Shown: in pieces, positions 1 to 9,853 of the stretch
Layout of the letters: each line of letters starts with the position of its first letter
Position numbering within the stretch: the first letter of the stretch is position 1
Assembly: GCA_031769625.1 (NCBI GenBank)
Contig: JAUIMM010000701.1
Span: 434,001 to 498,000 of the forward strand
DNA: 64,000 bases
Source: Taudactylus pleione
Taxonomy: Eukaryota > Chordata > Amphibia > Anura > Myobatrachidae
Direction: 5' to 3'
Made by a program: the position numbers and the translations under genes
Notes under the pieces: model-generated
What the model was told of the DNA's origin: nothing
The model's input: only the letters and a program-made list of their open reading frames with translations
Database searches by the model: none

Positions 1-132
1 CCATTCTCTACTGCAGGGCTATGTATTATCGCTGGACAACCCCGAAATGAATCCTTTGATTCCTGTGGTGTTACAGAACAGTAAAGATGTGCTGTTTGGG
101 AATCTTCCTGAAATCTATGAATTTCACAAAAG
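1..132 (+). CDS. MCF2-family RhoGEF, Dbl-homology domain exon (partial at left edge)
   Basis: The reading frame starting at base 2 gives a DH-domain segment containing GYVLSLDNPEM, then KDVLFGNLPEIYEFHK. This is the stretch just after helix 1 in MCF2, MCF2L and MCF2L2, exchange factors that activate Rho-family GTPases at the membrane. The frame stays open to the left edge and reads plausibly (HSLLQGY), so the exon probably begins outside the window; a possible acceptor AG at 15-16 is the alternative. The exon must end in phase 2 to join the next exon. The only site that fits is AAAAG followed by GCATGT at 133, a GC donor. The nearby GT at 137 would shift the frame and reach a stop within eleven codons. 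The family is certain. The mixture of MCF2-like and MCF2L-like residues suggests MCF2L or MCF2L2, without proof. Confidence 0.88.
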
Positions 133-501
133 GCATGTATGAGGTGCAAGTATTACTCTAGCTGTTCAAATACTATCATTTCAATTTACTTGAAAAATGT
201 GAAGCAGGATTTAAAGGAAGAATTGCTGTGAAAAATGGGATTTTCCATGAGTATGCCCTCCCACATCTATAGTAGGTAGGTTCTTTACTTCGTGGTTTCT
301 GCTGGAAATTGCTGACCACATTTTCCTGTAGGGACTGGAAAAGTGGAATCACTGGGTAAGAATCAAACACTGGGGGCTTGGGGAGCAGTTCTTTTGTCTG
401 AGGTTCACCTTTGTATGTGTACTTTACTACATTTTACTGTATAGGATCTAAAAGATGTACATACTAATATGGTAAATAGTTTCATAAGTATGCAGTTTCT
501 C
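133..501. other. Start of intron 1, nothing recognised
   Basis: AT-rich intronic sequence after the apparent GC donor. No open frame, transposon end or hairpin was recognised before the MITE at 502. Confidence 0.5.
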
Positions 502-850
502 TAAAGGTGCGTACACACGGTACGATATTTATGAACGATATGAACGATATTGTTCAACGATAAATCGTTCATATCATTCATTTTTATGCAGTGAACGACC
601 AACGATGCGCGTCCCCGCATGGACTATAACGATATCTATTGTCGTCCATACATGCAGCCCAACTAGGACGATTTCAACACGATTTGCATGTTCAGAGATG
701 TTGCAGGATGACTTAACTGAAAGATATCTATCATAGATATCTTTCAGTATGAACACCCAATATCGTTTGTCCTGCAATACAGAAAGTTCAAGGGAAATCG
801 TTCAGCGATATCGTTGGTTGTGCAGATCGTACCGTGTGTACCCAGCTTAA
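502..850. mobile_element. Palindromic MITE with GTACACAC-type termini
   Basis: The left end (GGTGCGTACACACGGTACGA) is inverted at the right end (TCGTACCGTGTGTACCCAGC). The outermost bases are TAAAG on the left and CTTAA on the right. The interior holds further inverted pairs, such as GATATCTATCATAGATATC near 722-742, and several copies of AACGATAT. No coding frame is present. Related ends occur at about 20029-20655 and 58903-58994. It is a non-autonomous DNA transposon of undetermined superfamily. Confidence 0.75.
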
Positions 851-944
851 GAAATTTAGACCATATAATGATGTATATTTGTTTTATTTCCACTGCAATA
901 CCGTTAATGAAATAAAAATATCTGTAAAAGACTGTACAGACAGA

Positions 945-1451
945 GGGCCTGATTTAGACCTGCTCGCAAGCGCATCGCGCTCGCAAGCGGGTCGATAGTG
1001 CGCGTACGCGAGCCCCAGAGCGAGCGCAAAAAGCACTCGCTCTGTGGCTCACTACAAAAGGGCGGCTGTCGATGTTGATCGACAGCTCGCCCCGTTTTGT
1101 AGGCGTGGCAAGGGGGTGGCTTCACAAACTGAGGCGTTCCCATGCGAACGCCTGCCGTTTGTGGGCGACCCCACTGACATCACCAGTGATGTCAGTGGGA
1201 GAGCTTCCGGCTCTTTTAGAGCCAGAAGCTCTCTGGGGCTTGCGGCCACGAGACCCTACCACAAGGGTCTCGTCGCAAGCCTGATGATCGTGATGGTCTT
1301 GACCATCGCGACCATCGTCCTGGCTGCTCGCAATAGCTGTGGGTGGTTACCCACAGCTATGCGAGCGGCCAGGAGGCCACTCCAAAAAAAAAAAAAACGC
1401 CCTGATTCAGAGCGAGCACTCTGTCAGAGCGTCCGGCTCTGAATCAGGGCC
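945..1451. mobile_element. Hairpin-chain MITE, copy 1
   Basis: The ends are GGGCCTGATT and AATCAGGGCC, flanked on both sides by AGA (942-944 and 1452-1454), a 3-bp target duplication. The interior is a run of short hairpins: TGTCGATGTTGATCGACA, a CACTGACATCACCAGTGATG palindrome, the 31-base stem at 1201-1231, a GAGACCCT/AGGGTCTC stem and a GATGGT/ACCATC stem. No coding frame is supported. The 3-bp duplication and GGG termini suggest a PIF/Harbinger-like mobiliser, which is inference. Confidence 0.82.
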
Positions 1452-1950
1452 AGAGTTCAGCTAAAACATTGCTCTTACTTAAGCAACATTTAAAACACTG
1501 TACCAATTAATTGACTTGTCTGCCTGGGCTTATTGTTTAGTAATCATTAACTTAAAAAAATAAAAAACATGTTGAGTTTGCAAACATAAGCCCAACTTTT
1601 TACCACATCTCAATGCTTCCTTACAGCATAGGATAATACCGTGCAATAAGCATTCCCATACACCGCCATTGTGTTTTACTAAGCGCTCATGTGTCCGAAC
1701 ATTGCAGGCAATATTAAAATTAACATGAAGCAAAGTTAACTCTTGCCAAAAAGTGTGTGTACAGTTGAACATTGGGGCTGATTCAGAGCTGGGAGTAAAA
1801 CAAAAAAGAGTACATTTGCACCTTCCATGGAGCACTGCAGGTCTAGCAGATTTCAAATGTGCAGAGATTTGGAGTTCTGGTGTGTTCTGGCTGAATTGCA
1901 GTATAAAAATAAAGCTGTCAGTATTTGTGGGCTACATGCAAAAGCAGCCA
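1452..1950. other. Intronic stretch, nothing recognised
   Basis: Low-GC sequence without a convincing coding frame or repeat boundary. A segment at 1905-1950 (GGGCTACATGCAAAAGCAGC) recurs near 32970-32995, so part of it is an unclassified dispersed repeat. Confidence 0.4.
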
Positions 1951-1951
1951 G

Positions 1952-2039
<88 letters not shown>
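1951..2039 (+). repeat. (CTAT)n microsatellite
   Basis: About 22 uninterrupted CTAT units. Being long and pure, it is likely to vary in length between individuals. It directly abuts the Tc1-type end at 2040. Confidence 0.98.
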
Positions 2040-2180
2040 GTGCATCCGGAAAGTATTCAAAGCACTTCACTTTTTCCACATTTTGTTATGTTACAGCCTT
2101 ATTCCAAAATGGAATAAATTCATGTTTGTCCTCAAAATTCTGCACACAATACCTCATAATGACAACGTGTAAAAAGTTGG
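2040..2180. mobile_element. Tc1/mariner terminal fragment
   Basis: The segment GTGCATCCGGAAAGTATTCA followed by TTCCACATTTTGTTATGTTA is the terminal repeat of a widespread vertebrate Tc1 family. No transposase frame follows, so this is a solo end. A different fragment of the same kind of element lies near 19100-19192. Confidence 0.7.
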
Positions 2181-2184
2181 GATG

Positions 2185-2575
2185 CCTCCTGTCAAAATAC
2201 CGGCAGCGGCATCCCGATGGTTAGTTACCCTCCCCTATTCTCCCCCTAATCCTAACCCTCCCTGTAGTGCCTAACCCTAAGCCCCCCAGTGGTGCCTAAC
2301 CCTAACCCTCCCCCCTAGGGGTGCCTAACCCTAACCTTCCCCCTCAAAACCTAACGCTAACCCCGCTATGCTATCTAAACCTAACCCTCCTCCCCCTCTC
2401 GCGCTAACAGCTAACACGCCCCTGGCTTACCTCGTTCGGGCTGGCGTATTGTCAGTATTCTGGCGTCGGGATTAAGATAGGTGTCGGTATTTCGATGCCT
2501 ATCTTATGTCCCGTGTTGGGCTTCCACCGTCGGGATTCATACCGGCAGCATGCCGTCCGCCGGTCTGGTAACTAC
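2185..2575. repeat. Telomere-like minisatellite element 1
   Basis: About 200 bp of GCCTAACCCTAACCCTCCCC-type units (2225-2440) sit between GC-rich flanks. The flanks contain CGGCATCCCGA, GGCGTCGGGATT and GTCGGGATTCATACCGG, which partly complement each other. Five more islands of this kind occur in the window (12740, 18630, 30615, 32345 and 35195), so it is a dispersed element rather than a true telomere remnant. Confidence 0.8.
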
Positions 2576-3059
2576 ATTACATCCCCCCATAACACGTAAT
2601 CAAACTTTTAATAAAGATGGCTTAACCCTTAAGGTACTTACACAAAGCTTTACAACCAGGGGCCTCATAATGATTTTTTGTGGGGGGGGGATATATAATT
2701 ACATTTTGGTGGCCCCCCCCATCCGCTCCCCTCCTTTCCTCCAACTTACCTGTTGCTGAAATAGGTGCCGGAGCAGCAAGAGGCAGGCACTGGAGCGGCA
2801 GCAGCGAATGGTATGGGGCGGTGCTTTATAGCAATAGGCTGTAATGTGCGGCCTTTTAACTTAAAAACCGCATATTACACCTCCTCCTACTCTGTTCAGT
2901 GCAGGGGCCATGCAGCCTATTGCTATAAAGCACAGCCACTGACCATCCGCGGCCACCACTCCACTGGCGCCTTTCAAATGTTTGGGAAGGGTGAGCCATC
3001 CCCTTGCTTCCCCATTCCAACACCTATGTATAAAACAACTACATAGTAGAAAAGACAGA
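2576..3059. other. Intronic repeat-derived stretch with a local inverted repeat
   Basis: TTTATAGCAATAGGCTG (2823-2839) is inverted as CAGCCTATTGCTATAAAG (2912-2929), with further inverted sequence (CGCATATTAC / GTAATGTGCG) inside. This is probably a hairpin-forming MITE relic. No gene is supported. Confidence 0.5.
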
Positions 3060-3531
3060 GGGCCTGATTCAGAGACGGACGCTAATGCGATCACAGTTGC
3101 GAAAATATGTTGTTAGCAAGGATCACCTGAGCATAAAGACGCCCACTGCTGCCTTCTCACCTGTGTGGGACTACGCATACCTATGTAAACATCGGTAATA
3201 TCGAAGTATATCGGTGGCCATCTTGCCCAGGCCTGACCTACCGCAGCCTTGGGAGCTCTTCTGACACACAGAGCTGCGTATGCAATCGCAGTGGCTAATT
3301 TATGCATGCCCCAGTAACGGCATTTAAACGGACAGGCACTTCTGCGTTTTTGTGACCACTCCCCATTACCACCCCCAAACGCTGGTAGTCTGTCGCTCAC
3401 TTAGCGATGGATTCCTCTATGTGTGCGTGTTCGCAAATGTGATCGCAGTGCGGTGCATACGTATGCACAATGGCAAACAATCGCTCGATCTGCGTGAAAA
3501 TGGCATTAGTGTCCATCTCTGAATCATGCCC
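3060..3531. mobile_element. MITE with GGGCCTGATTCAG ends (random-interior type)
   Basis: The ends GGGCCTGATTCAGAG and CTCTGAATCATGCCC are flanked by AGA on both sides (3057-3059 and 3532-3534). The interior lacks the hairpin chain seen at 3647 and contains TAAATTATG/CATGCCCC-type motifs shared with the copies at 31876 and 38889. Its size (472 bp) and 3-bp duplication match the other GGGCC-ended MITEs. Confidence 0.8.
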
Positions 3532-3646
3532 AGAGTACCTTGTAGATATTATACAAAGATATATTTCAAAGGAAACATATCCTGTTGAATGCACAGTTAG
3601 AAGTTAAATTAATTAAAATACTGTTAGGGATAGCGTCAGGGACAGA

Positions 3647-4182
3647 GGGCCTGATTCAGACCCGCTCGCGAGCGAAGGACGCTCGCAAGCGGGTCGATGG
3701 TGCCCGAATGCACATGCGCACGACGGTGGGAGCTCCGTCGTGCGCATGCGCGAGACCCGGCGAGCGACGAGGAATACGTCGCTCGGGGACTCGCACCAAA
3801 AGGGGGGCGTACTGTCGATTGGTGACTGACAGCACGCCCCCTTTGGTGGGCGTGCCGGGGGCGTGGCTGCCAGACGGAGGCCTACCGTCTGAGTCCGGCC
3901 CCACTGACATCAGTAGTGATGTCAGTGGGAGTGATTTTGGCTCTGATAGAGCCAAAATCACTCCAGGGCTTGCGACAGCGAGACCCTACCGCAGGGTCTC
4001 GTCGCAAGCCCGATGGTCGCGATGGTCTTGACCATCGCGACCATCATCATTGACGCTCGCTATAGCTGTGGGTGGTAAACCACAGCTATGCGAGCGTCCA
4101 AGAGGCCGCTCCATTTTTAGGGAGGAGTGCCCTGATTCAGAGCGAGCGCTCTGGTCACAGCGTTCGGCTCTGAATCAGGCCC
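3647..4182. mobile_element. Hairpin-chain MITE, copy 2 (best example)
   Basis: The ends GGGCCTGATTCAGA and TCTGAATCAGGCCC are flanked by AGA on both sides. Between them about ten hairpins follow one another. Their stems include GCGCACGACGG/CCGTCGTGCGC, GAGCGACG/CGTCGCTC, CACTGACATC/GATGTCAGTG, GTGATTTTGGCTC/GAGCCAAAATCAC (3931-3961), GGGCTTGCGAC/GTCGCAAGCCC enclosing GAGACCCT/AGGGTCTC, GATGGTCGCGATGGTC/GACCATCGCGACCATC, and GACGCTCGC/GCGAGCGTC. No protein is encoded. Open frames across it are a by-product of GC richness. Confidence 0.88.
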
Positions 4183-5476
4183 AGAGATAGAAATAGATAA
4201 AATGCACACTGTCGATATTTCAATAATGTTGACATGATGAAGGCATCTATGTGAACATTGTGAACGTCGACAAGATATACAATAACCCTTTCTCACTCAG
4301 GATGCTATGGAAATCCTAATCCCATCTCCCTTTATCTTCTTTCTTAACTGTGGCAACTTCCTACAGTACTATCTGGCTTTCCCCTCACCAATCTTTCCCT
4401 TTTACTATTAGTCCTAAATGTCAGACTGAACATCCTCCCTTGTCACTCCACATGTCTGCAGCTGTCTGCAAATCCCCATATTGACTCTTTATTCCACCCA
4501 GAATTCAATTAAACCTTTCACTCTCACGACAGGGTCCCAATGCTGACACTGACATGTTGACATGTTAAACATCAAAATATCAACATGGTTAAAATGTTGG
4601 CATCATGCAATGTCAACACTGGGATCCTATGGACATTCCGAATGCTCTGCTCTTGTTGTCTTATATGCTCTTATTCTCTTTTTATGTGTGTAGTTTTTGT
4701 ATGATGTAAGTCTGATTTTCCTGTTGCTGCAGAGTTTATTTGGCATTTTACAAAGCAGCAATGATATTGATAGAAGTGGCTGAGGTACGTCCGACTCTGA
4801 ATCACCCGGAGATATACATGCACAGTTTGCTAATATTCACTAGATGTGGCCACATGCAGAGCTGCATGTGACTCATAATCAGGCCAGCTGCCTCAGGGCC
4901 AAAACAGGGCGTAACAGCGCCCATGCCGGGCCTGCCCCCTTTGTGCATAGGGAGCGGGGCAGCCAGCACCCAGAAGTGCAGCAGTGACCTGAGCGTTTCC
5001 AAGATGCTCCAGGCAGCTGTACAAATGTCAGGGTGCCTGTCTGTAGCGTCCAAAGGACACTCTGGCACACTGCCGCAGCCATACTGACTGCCGCATCCTA
5101 CTAACCATAAGCAAGGCCAGTGATGGTGCCGCCCACTCTGCGGTGGAACTGGTTACACACTCCTAGTTACGACACTGCACTGCCTTATTCTCAACTTTGT
5201 GACATGCTAAGCTTTAGCCAAAGCCCCAGCTCTTATTCTTGGCCATTCCATGAGAGCTGGAACACAGGTGAAGTTTGTCATGGCATAAAATCAAGTAGAA
5301 GACCAATGGGCAAAAAGCAGAAAAAAAGGACAGCTGGTGTGAAAGGGCATAAAGCAGGACAGACTGGGAGGTGAAAGTTGGAAAGGTCCAATGTCTTCCA
5401 GGGGCTGCTCAGCAATGCATTGGACTGGAAAGATCAACATAATTGCTAAGTTGTAGTAAAGGTACTAGAGCAGATC
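4183..5476. other. Intronic stretch with weak hAT-like relics
   Basis: There is no gene. Motifs such as CCTAGTTACGACACTGCA near 5162 resemble the CAGTGGCGTAACTAG ends of vertebrate hAT elements, so about 4845-5180 may be a decayed non-autonomous hAT copy. The rest is unrecognised. Confidence 0.4.
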
Positions 5477-5580
5477 AGTGGCGGCTCTGGGGTCGGTGAC
5501 ACCGTGTGCGCGTCTGAAAAGGGGGCATGGCCTTGTTGTGAAGGGGTGTGGCCTCACAACATGCCATTTGGCTTCACCAC
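5477..5580. mobile_element. hAT-like relic
   Basis: It begins CAGTGGCGGCTCTGGGGTC and carries CACAACATGCC inverted relative to the upstream GGCATGG. The CAGTGGCGG start is typical of hAT non-autonomous copies. No 8-bp duplication could be confirmed. Confidence 0.4.
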
Positions 5581-5861
5581 TCTGGGGTTACATCTATGTA
5601 AATAAATAAGTCGGGGACTTTAGGTTTATAAAAACATAAACAGATTCCCCGGAAAGCACAGAGATAGGAGTTGTCAGGTATTATGTCCTACATAATGCTG
5701 TTGAAGCATTGTGAGAAAAACTAAGCAATGTTTTATGTACTGAAATTGCAGTAATTGGGGGCAACAATGCATACCATGAGTCTACAATGGAACCTTACAC
5801 GCAATTGAATCTGCTCCTACATTTATATTTGTACATCATTTTCTTTCTGTTGTTTTTCTAG

Positions 5862-5931
5862 TACTTTTCTAAAAGAGCTGGAAAAGTGTACTGAAAATAC
5901 AGATTCACTTGGAAGATGTTTTTTAAAAAGG
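5862..5931 (+). CDS. MCF2-family RhoGEF, DH-domain exon 2
   Basis: The acceptor TTTTTCTAG precedes 5862, and the donor G|GTAAGA starts at 5932. One base completes the codon left open by the previous exon. The following 23 codons read TFLKELEKC...LGRCFLKR, the family segment that starts IFLRELEN in MCF2L. The exon is 70 bp and ends in phase 0, which matches the start of the exon at 29962. Intron 1 is about 5.7 kb. Both splice sites match consensus well, and the frame is undamaged. Confidence 0.93.
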
Positions 5932-6480
5932 GTAAGATATTTCCCACTGTTGTATTTATATCCTCTAAGTTTATTGATTTGCCTATAAAACTAATTTGAA
6001 AAAATACTTAATAACGTTACAGAAAACAAGAAACTTTTATTTGCAAAAGTCTCCAATACTTTCCTCATCCATAGAATTGTCATATATGACCGGTAGAGCT
6101 GTGAGGGTGCTTGAAATACATTTTTAAGGTTATATTATTATAATTCTTATTACTTTAGGTCTGTTTCTTTACTGTATATTTTTTATATATTTTCTCACTG
6201 TCTTTTTCAAGTCAATAAAAAACATGTGGTATGGTCACTATTTGAGAAACCAGTTCTAGCGTTTTTAATCTTACCTTATTGGGGCTGCTGTAAGCATATA
6301 TACTGAGTGGTTAAATCAATACAACCACCAGGCGATTTGATGAAAAGTACTTATTCCTCCGGTATTGCTGACACAGGATGTCTGAATCTGTATAAGAACA
6401 GAAAGGTGAAGGCACTGTATGCAGAGACTAATGAGGTGCATCACATGAAATAATGGGTAAACTATGCGATCTGATAGACT
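5932..6480. other. Start of intron 2, nothing recognised
   Basis: AT-rich intronic sequence. No transposon ends or coding frames were recognised before the Tc1 relic. Confidence 0.5.
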
Positions 6481-6965
6481 GAACGTGGAATGATTGTTGG
6501 CTCTTGAGCATTAGCAAAGCGGCTGCACTGGTGAATTGTTCAAGGGCAGCAGTTGTTAAAGTGTACACAGAGGGGACCAGCAGACAAAAAGCTGTCCCTG
6601 AGCACAGTGCAGATGGCCTCTCAATGCACAGTATGCTTCACATTACATCATATGGGCTACAAAAGAAGAAGGCCTGTCCGCACACTATTTCTATCTGTAA
6701 TGACAATTAGCCAGGAACCCAGGAATTGGACAGTAAATTACTGGAAAGGTTGCTGTGGTTAGAATCACATTTTCAATTATACCATGCAGATGGCAGGGTG
6801 AGGATATGGAGACAACAGCATGAAAGTATGGATCCTTCCTGCGTCATCGCAACTCCTCAGGCTGGCGAAGGCAACATTATGGAGATGCAGATCATCGCAT
6901 TTGGGCTAATATTCCCCACGAAACATAACGACTTTAGAATCCGTTGCCTAGACGAAAACAATATG
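6480..6965 (+). pseudogene. Decayed Tc1/mariner transposase fragment
   Basis: Frames on + read SISKAAALVNCSRAAVVKVY, the helix-turn-helix part of a Tc1-like transposase. Further on they read RNWTVNYWKG and then HADGRVRIWRQQHESMDPSC, typical of the catalytic-domain region between the first and second DDE residues. Two frame changes and at least one stop break it. The usual W-S-D-E segment has decayed (VVRITFSIIP-like in the matching frame). No terminal repeats were found. It is an inactive relic on the sense strand of the host gene. Confidence 0.8.
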
Positions 6966-7312
6966 TTTTAAAGGTAAAGGGTGGCCCAACAAAGTACTAA
7001 TAATTTGGCCACTCACTCAGGGTAAGATGTGTTATAGCGGCACGCTTCATACATTGGCTGGCACATCGGCATTCTATATTGTAGATAGCAGCGCTGATAA
7101 TGACGGCTGCATAGCGCTCCTATCGGTTAAAACCGAACCCTACAATAATACATGGGGGAGAAGTGGTATCAGCACACATTAAGTTTCCCCATATCGCTCC
7201 TTCATACATCTCCTCTCAGTGTGTTATAGGTATGTTTTAAATAGGACTTGCATAGGCATTGATGCAGGATCTTAGCATGGTAACAGTAAAATAAAACAAT
7301 CACTGTTTCTAC
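6966..7312. other. Intronic stretch, nothing recognised
   Basis: No supported gene or repeat boundary. An ATAGCGGC/GCTGCATAGCGC-rich segment at 7030-7110 may be the remains of a MITE. Confidence 0.35.
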
Positions 7313-7460
7313 TTCAGGGTCCATAGGGTATCCACAGGATACCTTGGGGTATAGGTGTGACGTCAGTCGCAGGGCACCAAAGAGTTAAGCTTTCAGCCTC
7401 CCAGGATGCACTAGGTCGACCTCCTATACCCCGCCCCCGAGCCAAGGCATCTCAGTTTAG
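7313..7460 (+). repeat. DIRS copy 1 left inverted terminal repeat
   Basis: It aligns with 15012-15146 and with the reverse complement of 17574-17712. It probably also carries the element promoter, since transcription of DIRS elements starts in the left terminus; that role is family knowledge. Confidence 0.8.
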
Positions 7461-8390
7461 TTTGGTGCCCGGCCGGAGTCGGGTGCACCTGTTGGAGTGG
7501 GGGCTAGAAGAGCCCCTGAAGCTTTTTCTTCATACAGCTGTGGCTGCACATCTGGATGTACAGCATGGACAGTCAGTCCTGACGTCCATGCTGTCTTCCC
7601 TACACCCCGCCGGTACCAGAACGCCGGTACTGATCCGGGGATGCTAGTGGGCATCTGGGGTCACAGCTAGCGGTGACCCCAGATGTTTCGGACCATGGCC
7701 GGATTCAAGGGGGACAGAGGTAAGCAGCGGGGTCCCGTGGTGGGTCCCCGCTGATCACATGGTCCTAAGTCCCCAGGCAGGGGGCTCCCTGGGGACTGGC
7801 TGCAGCGTGGAGCCAGGCGACCAACCTGCGCTTCCACTACCCCCTGGGACAGCGGACCGCAGCAGAGCGGTAGCGCTGCGGCGTCCCAGGGGTTAAATGC
7901 ATGCCAGGGGAGCGCGCCTTCCCTGTCTCACAGCCGGCGCCTCCCCCGCTGCACACAGCCCTCTCTGCACTGTGCTGACTGGCCCTGTGTCAGCGCTCCT
8001 CCCCCAGGCCAGCCTTCTCTCTGCTCCTCGGCGGCCATCTTTTCTGAAGCATGGTGAACGCTGCTGGAAGCCTGCATTGGAAGCATCGTGGTCTGGGTCC
8101 CCCCGCATACCTCTCCTCCGCTGTGGTCAGGTCTGTGTATGCAGCGCTGTGTCCTACCAGGCCCTGTTTCTGTGTAGTTGAGTGATCAGCGCTGTTAGTG
8201 CAGGAATTGATTTTCTTTGCATTGTATGTGACTGTGCTAGCGCTGCTGCCTGTAACTTTTCTTCTCAAGACTGTCAGCTTTATTACTGTCCCTGTTCTTT
8301 CTGCTAAGCCCTTGCGGTGCGGTGCTGCAGGGTGGTCTCTCGCCTATTTAATATATAATTGGTGAGAGGGGTCACATACGTGGTGCCATC

Positions 8391-9853
8391 ATGTCTGAAA
8401 GTGATTTTCCCCTCCGGCTACAGTGTACCACGTGTAAAGTACCGTTAGCAGAGGGGGAGGGTAGCGCGGAGGGCCTTTGCCGGCAGTGTTTGTCCATGGC
8501 GCGGCCCCTTACGGTTACAGCACCGGTACAGGAGCCGCCCTGGGCTTGTTTCGCTCAGGCGTTAACAGCTTTAGTGGGCCAGTTAGCTCCGCAGCCTGCG
8601 TTTACTCCAATGGGTTTGTCCCAGCAGTCTGTGGTGTCGTCACCCATGCAGGGTTTCCCACGACAATTGGTGGTACCCCACAGTCTCCCTATTTCCCCGC
8701 TCCCAGTTTCTCAGGAGCCGGCGTGGGTTAACTCCCTGACGAGTTCTGTACAGCACTTGTCGGATGTGTTGCAAGGGGAGTCTGTGATGCGGCCTCATAA
8801 ACGGCCGGTGGCGTCTCTGTCCGCTCCTTATGAGGATGACGAAGGGACGTCTGATGATGGGGAGATTCTGGATCCTTACGATCAGGAACCTCTCCATACT
8901 AAGGACGCTGATGCTAAGTCCAAAGTATATATTCCTGGACTTATTCGGGCGGTCCGCACAGCCTTGGTGATTGAGGACGAAGTTCCCCCAGCGGCTAAGT
9001 CTAAGTATGCCTTTTTCAAAGACGTGAAGGGCGATGCCACAGTCTTTCCTCTTTCGGGTCAGTTGGTGGACCATTTAGAGGAGGCGTGGAAACAGCCTGG
9101 CAAAAGATACCAGCCGCAGAGACGCCTGGCGGTGGCTTATCCGTTCGCGGATAATTATTTTGCTAAGTGGGAATCCCCTCCACAGGTGGATTCTCACGTG
9201 ACCCGTCTTGTCCGTAGTGCCACATTGCCGATGCCATCCATGTCCTCCCTTAAGGATGCTACGGACCGCAAGGTGGAAATCTGCCTGAAGTCCGCTTATT
9301 CCCTTGCGGGGGGGGGGCAGCACGGCCGGCTATGGCCATTTGCTGGGTTGCCAGAGCGATGGAGCGCTGGGCGGATTTATTAGAGGCTTCTTTTGATTCC
9401 GACTGTCCGGCCGAACAGGCAGAGTTGATTGGCAATCTCCGTGATTCGGCCACCTACATCAACGAGGCGGCTCTAGACATTAGTACTCTGGTGTCTAGAA
9501 TTTCTTCAGCAGCGGTAGCTGCTCGTCGCACCTTGTGGCTGCGATCCTGGAAGGCGGACGCAGATTACTAGAAGGGTCTGGAAGCGTTGCCGTTTACCGG
9601 AGAAGTTCTCTTCGGTCCGGATCTGGATAAGATTGTGGCCACGCTGGCGGCAGCCAAATCGGCTTGTCTCCCGTCGGCCGCTGCTCCTTCTGGTTCTGGA
9701 CCATCGTCCTTTCGGTCATCTAGGGCCCAGGGCAGGCCCAAACCACAGTTGTTTCCTCGTCAGGCTGGCCCTAAGAAATCGGTCAAGCCCCGGAAGCAGG
9801 CATGGAGTACCAGACGTCCGGCCCCCAAGCCAGATGACAAGCCTGCGGCCTGA
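8391..9853 (+). pseudogene. DIRS gag-like ORF1, frameshifted
   Basis: The frame opens at ATG 8391 (MSESDFPLRLQC) with a CxxC...CxxC pair (CTTCKVPLAEGEG...GLCRQC) near the N-terminus, then a long proline/glutamine-rich stretch. A run of seven or more G at about 9308-9317 coincides with a shift into the frame that continues through WADLLEASFDSDCPAEQAEL. A TAG at 9569-9571 interrupts that frame, and it resumes at 9572 through KGLEALPFTGEVLFGP to a basic, proline-rich C-terminus ending at 9853. The layout matches the nucleocapsid-like ORF1 of DIRS elements. Two lesions make it non-functional as written. Confidence 0.8.

Noticed and set aside
137..142. GTATGA as the donor of exon 1
   Set aside because: Using it puts the next exon out of frame and gives a stop within eleven codons.
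1951..2039. Repeat protein with IYLSIYLS units
   Set aside because: It is simply the translation of the CTAT microsatellite.
2225..2440. Internal telomere from an ancient chromosome fusion
   Set aside because: Six similar islands in both orientations with similar flanks point to a dispersed element.
3585..4031. 148-codon frame over the hairpin-chain MITE, with similar ones at 1044-1442, 17166-17561 and 45619-46167
   Set aside because: GC-rich inverted repeats keep several frames open on both strands. The frames differ between copies and are not homologous to a known protein.
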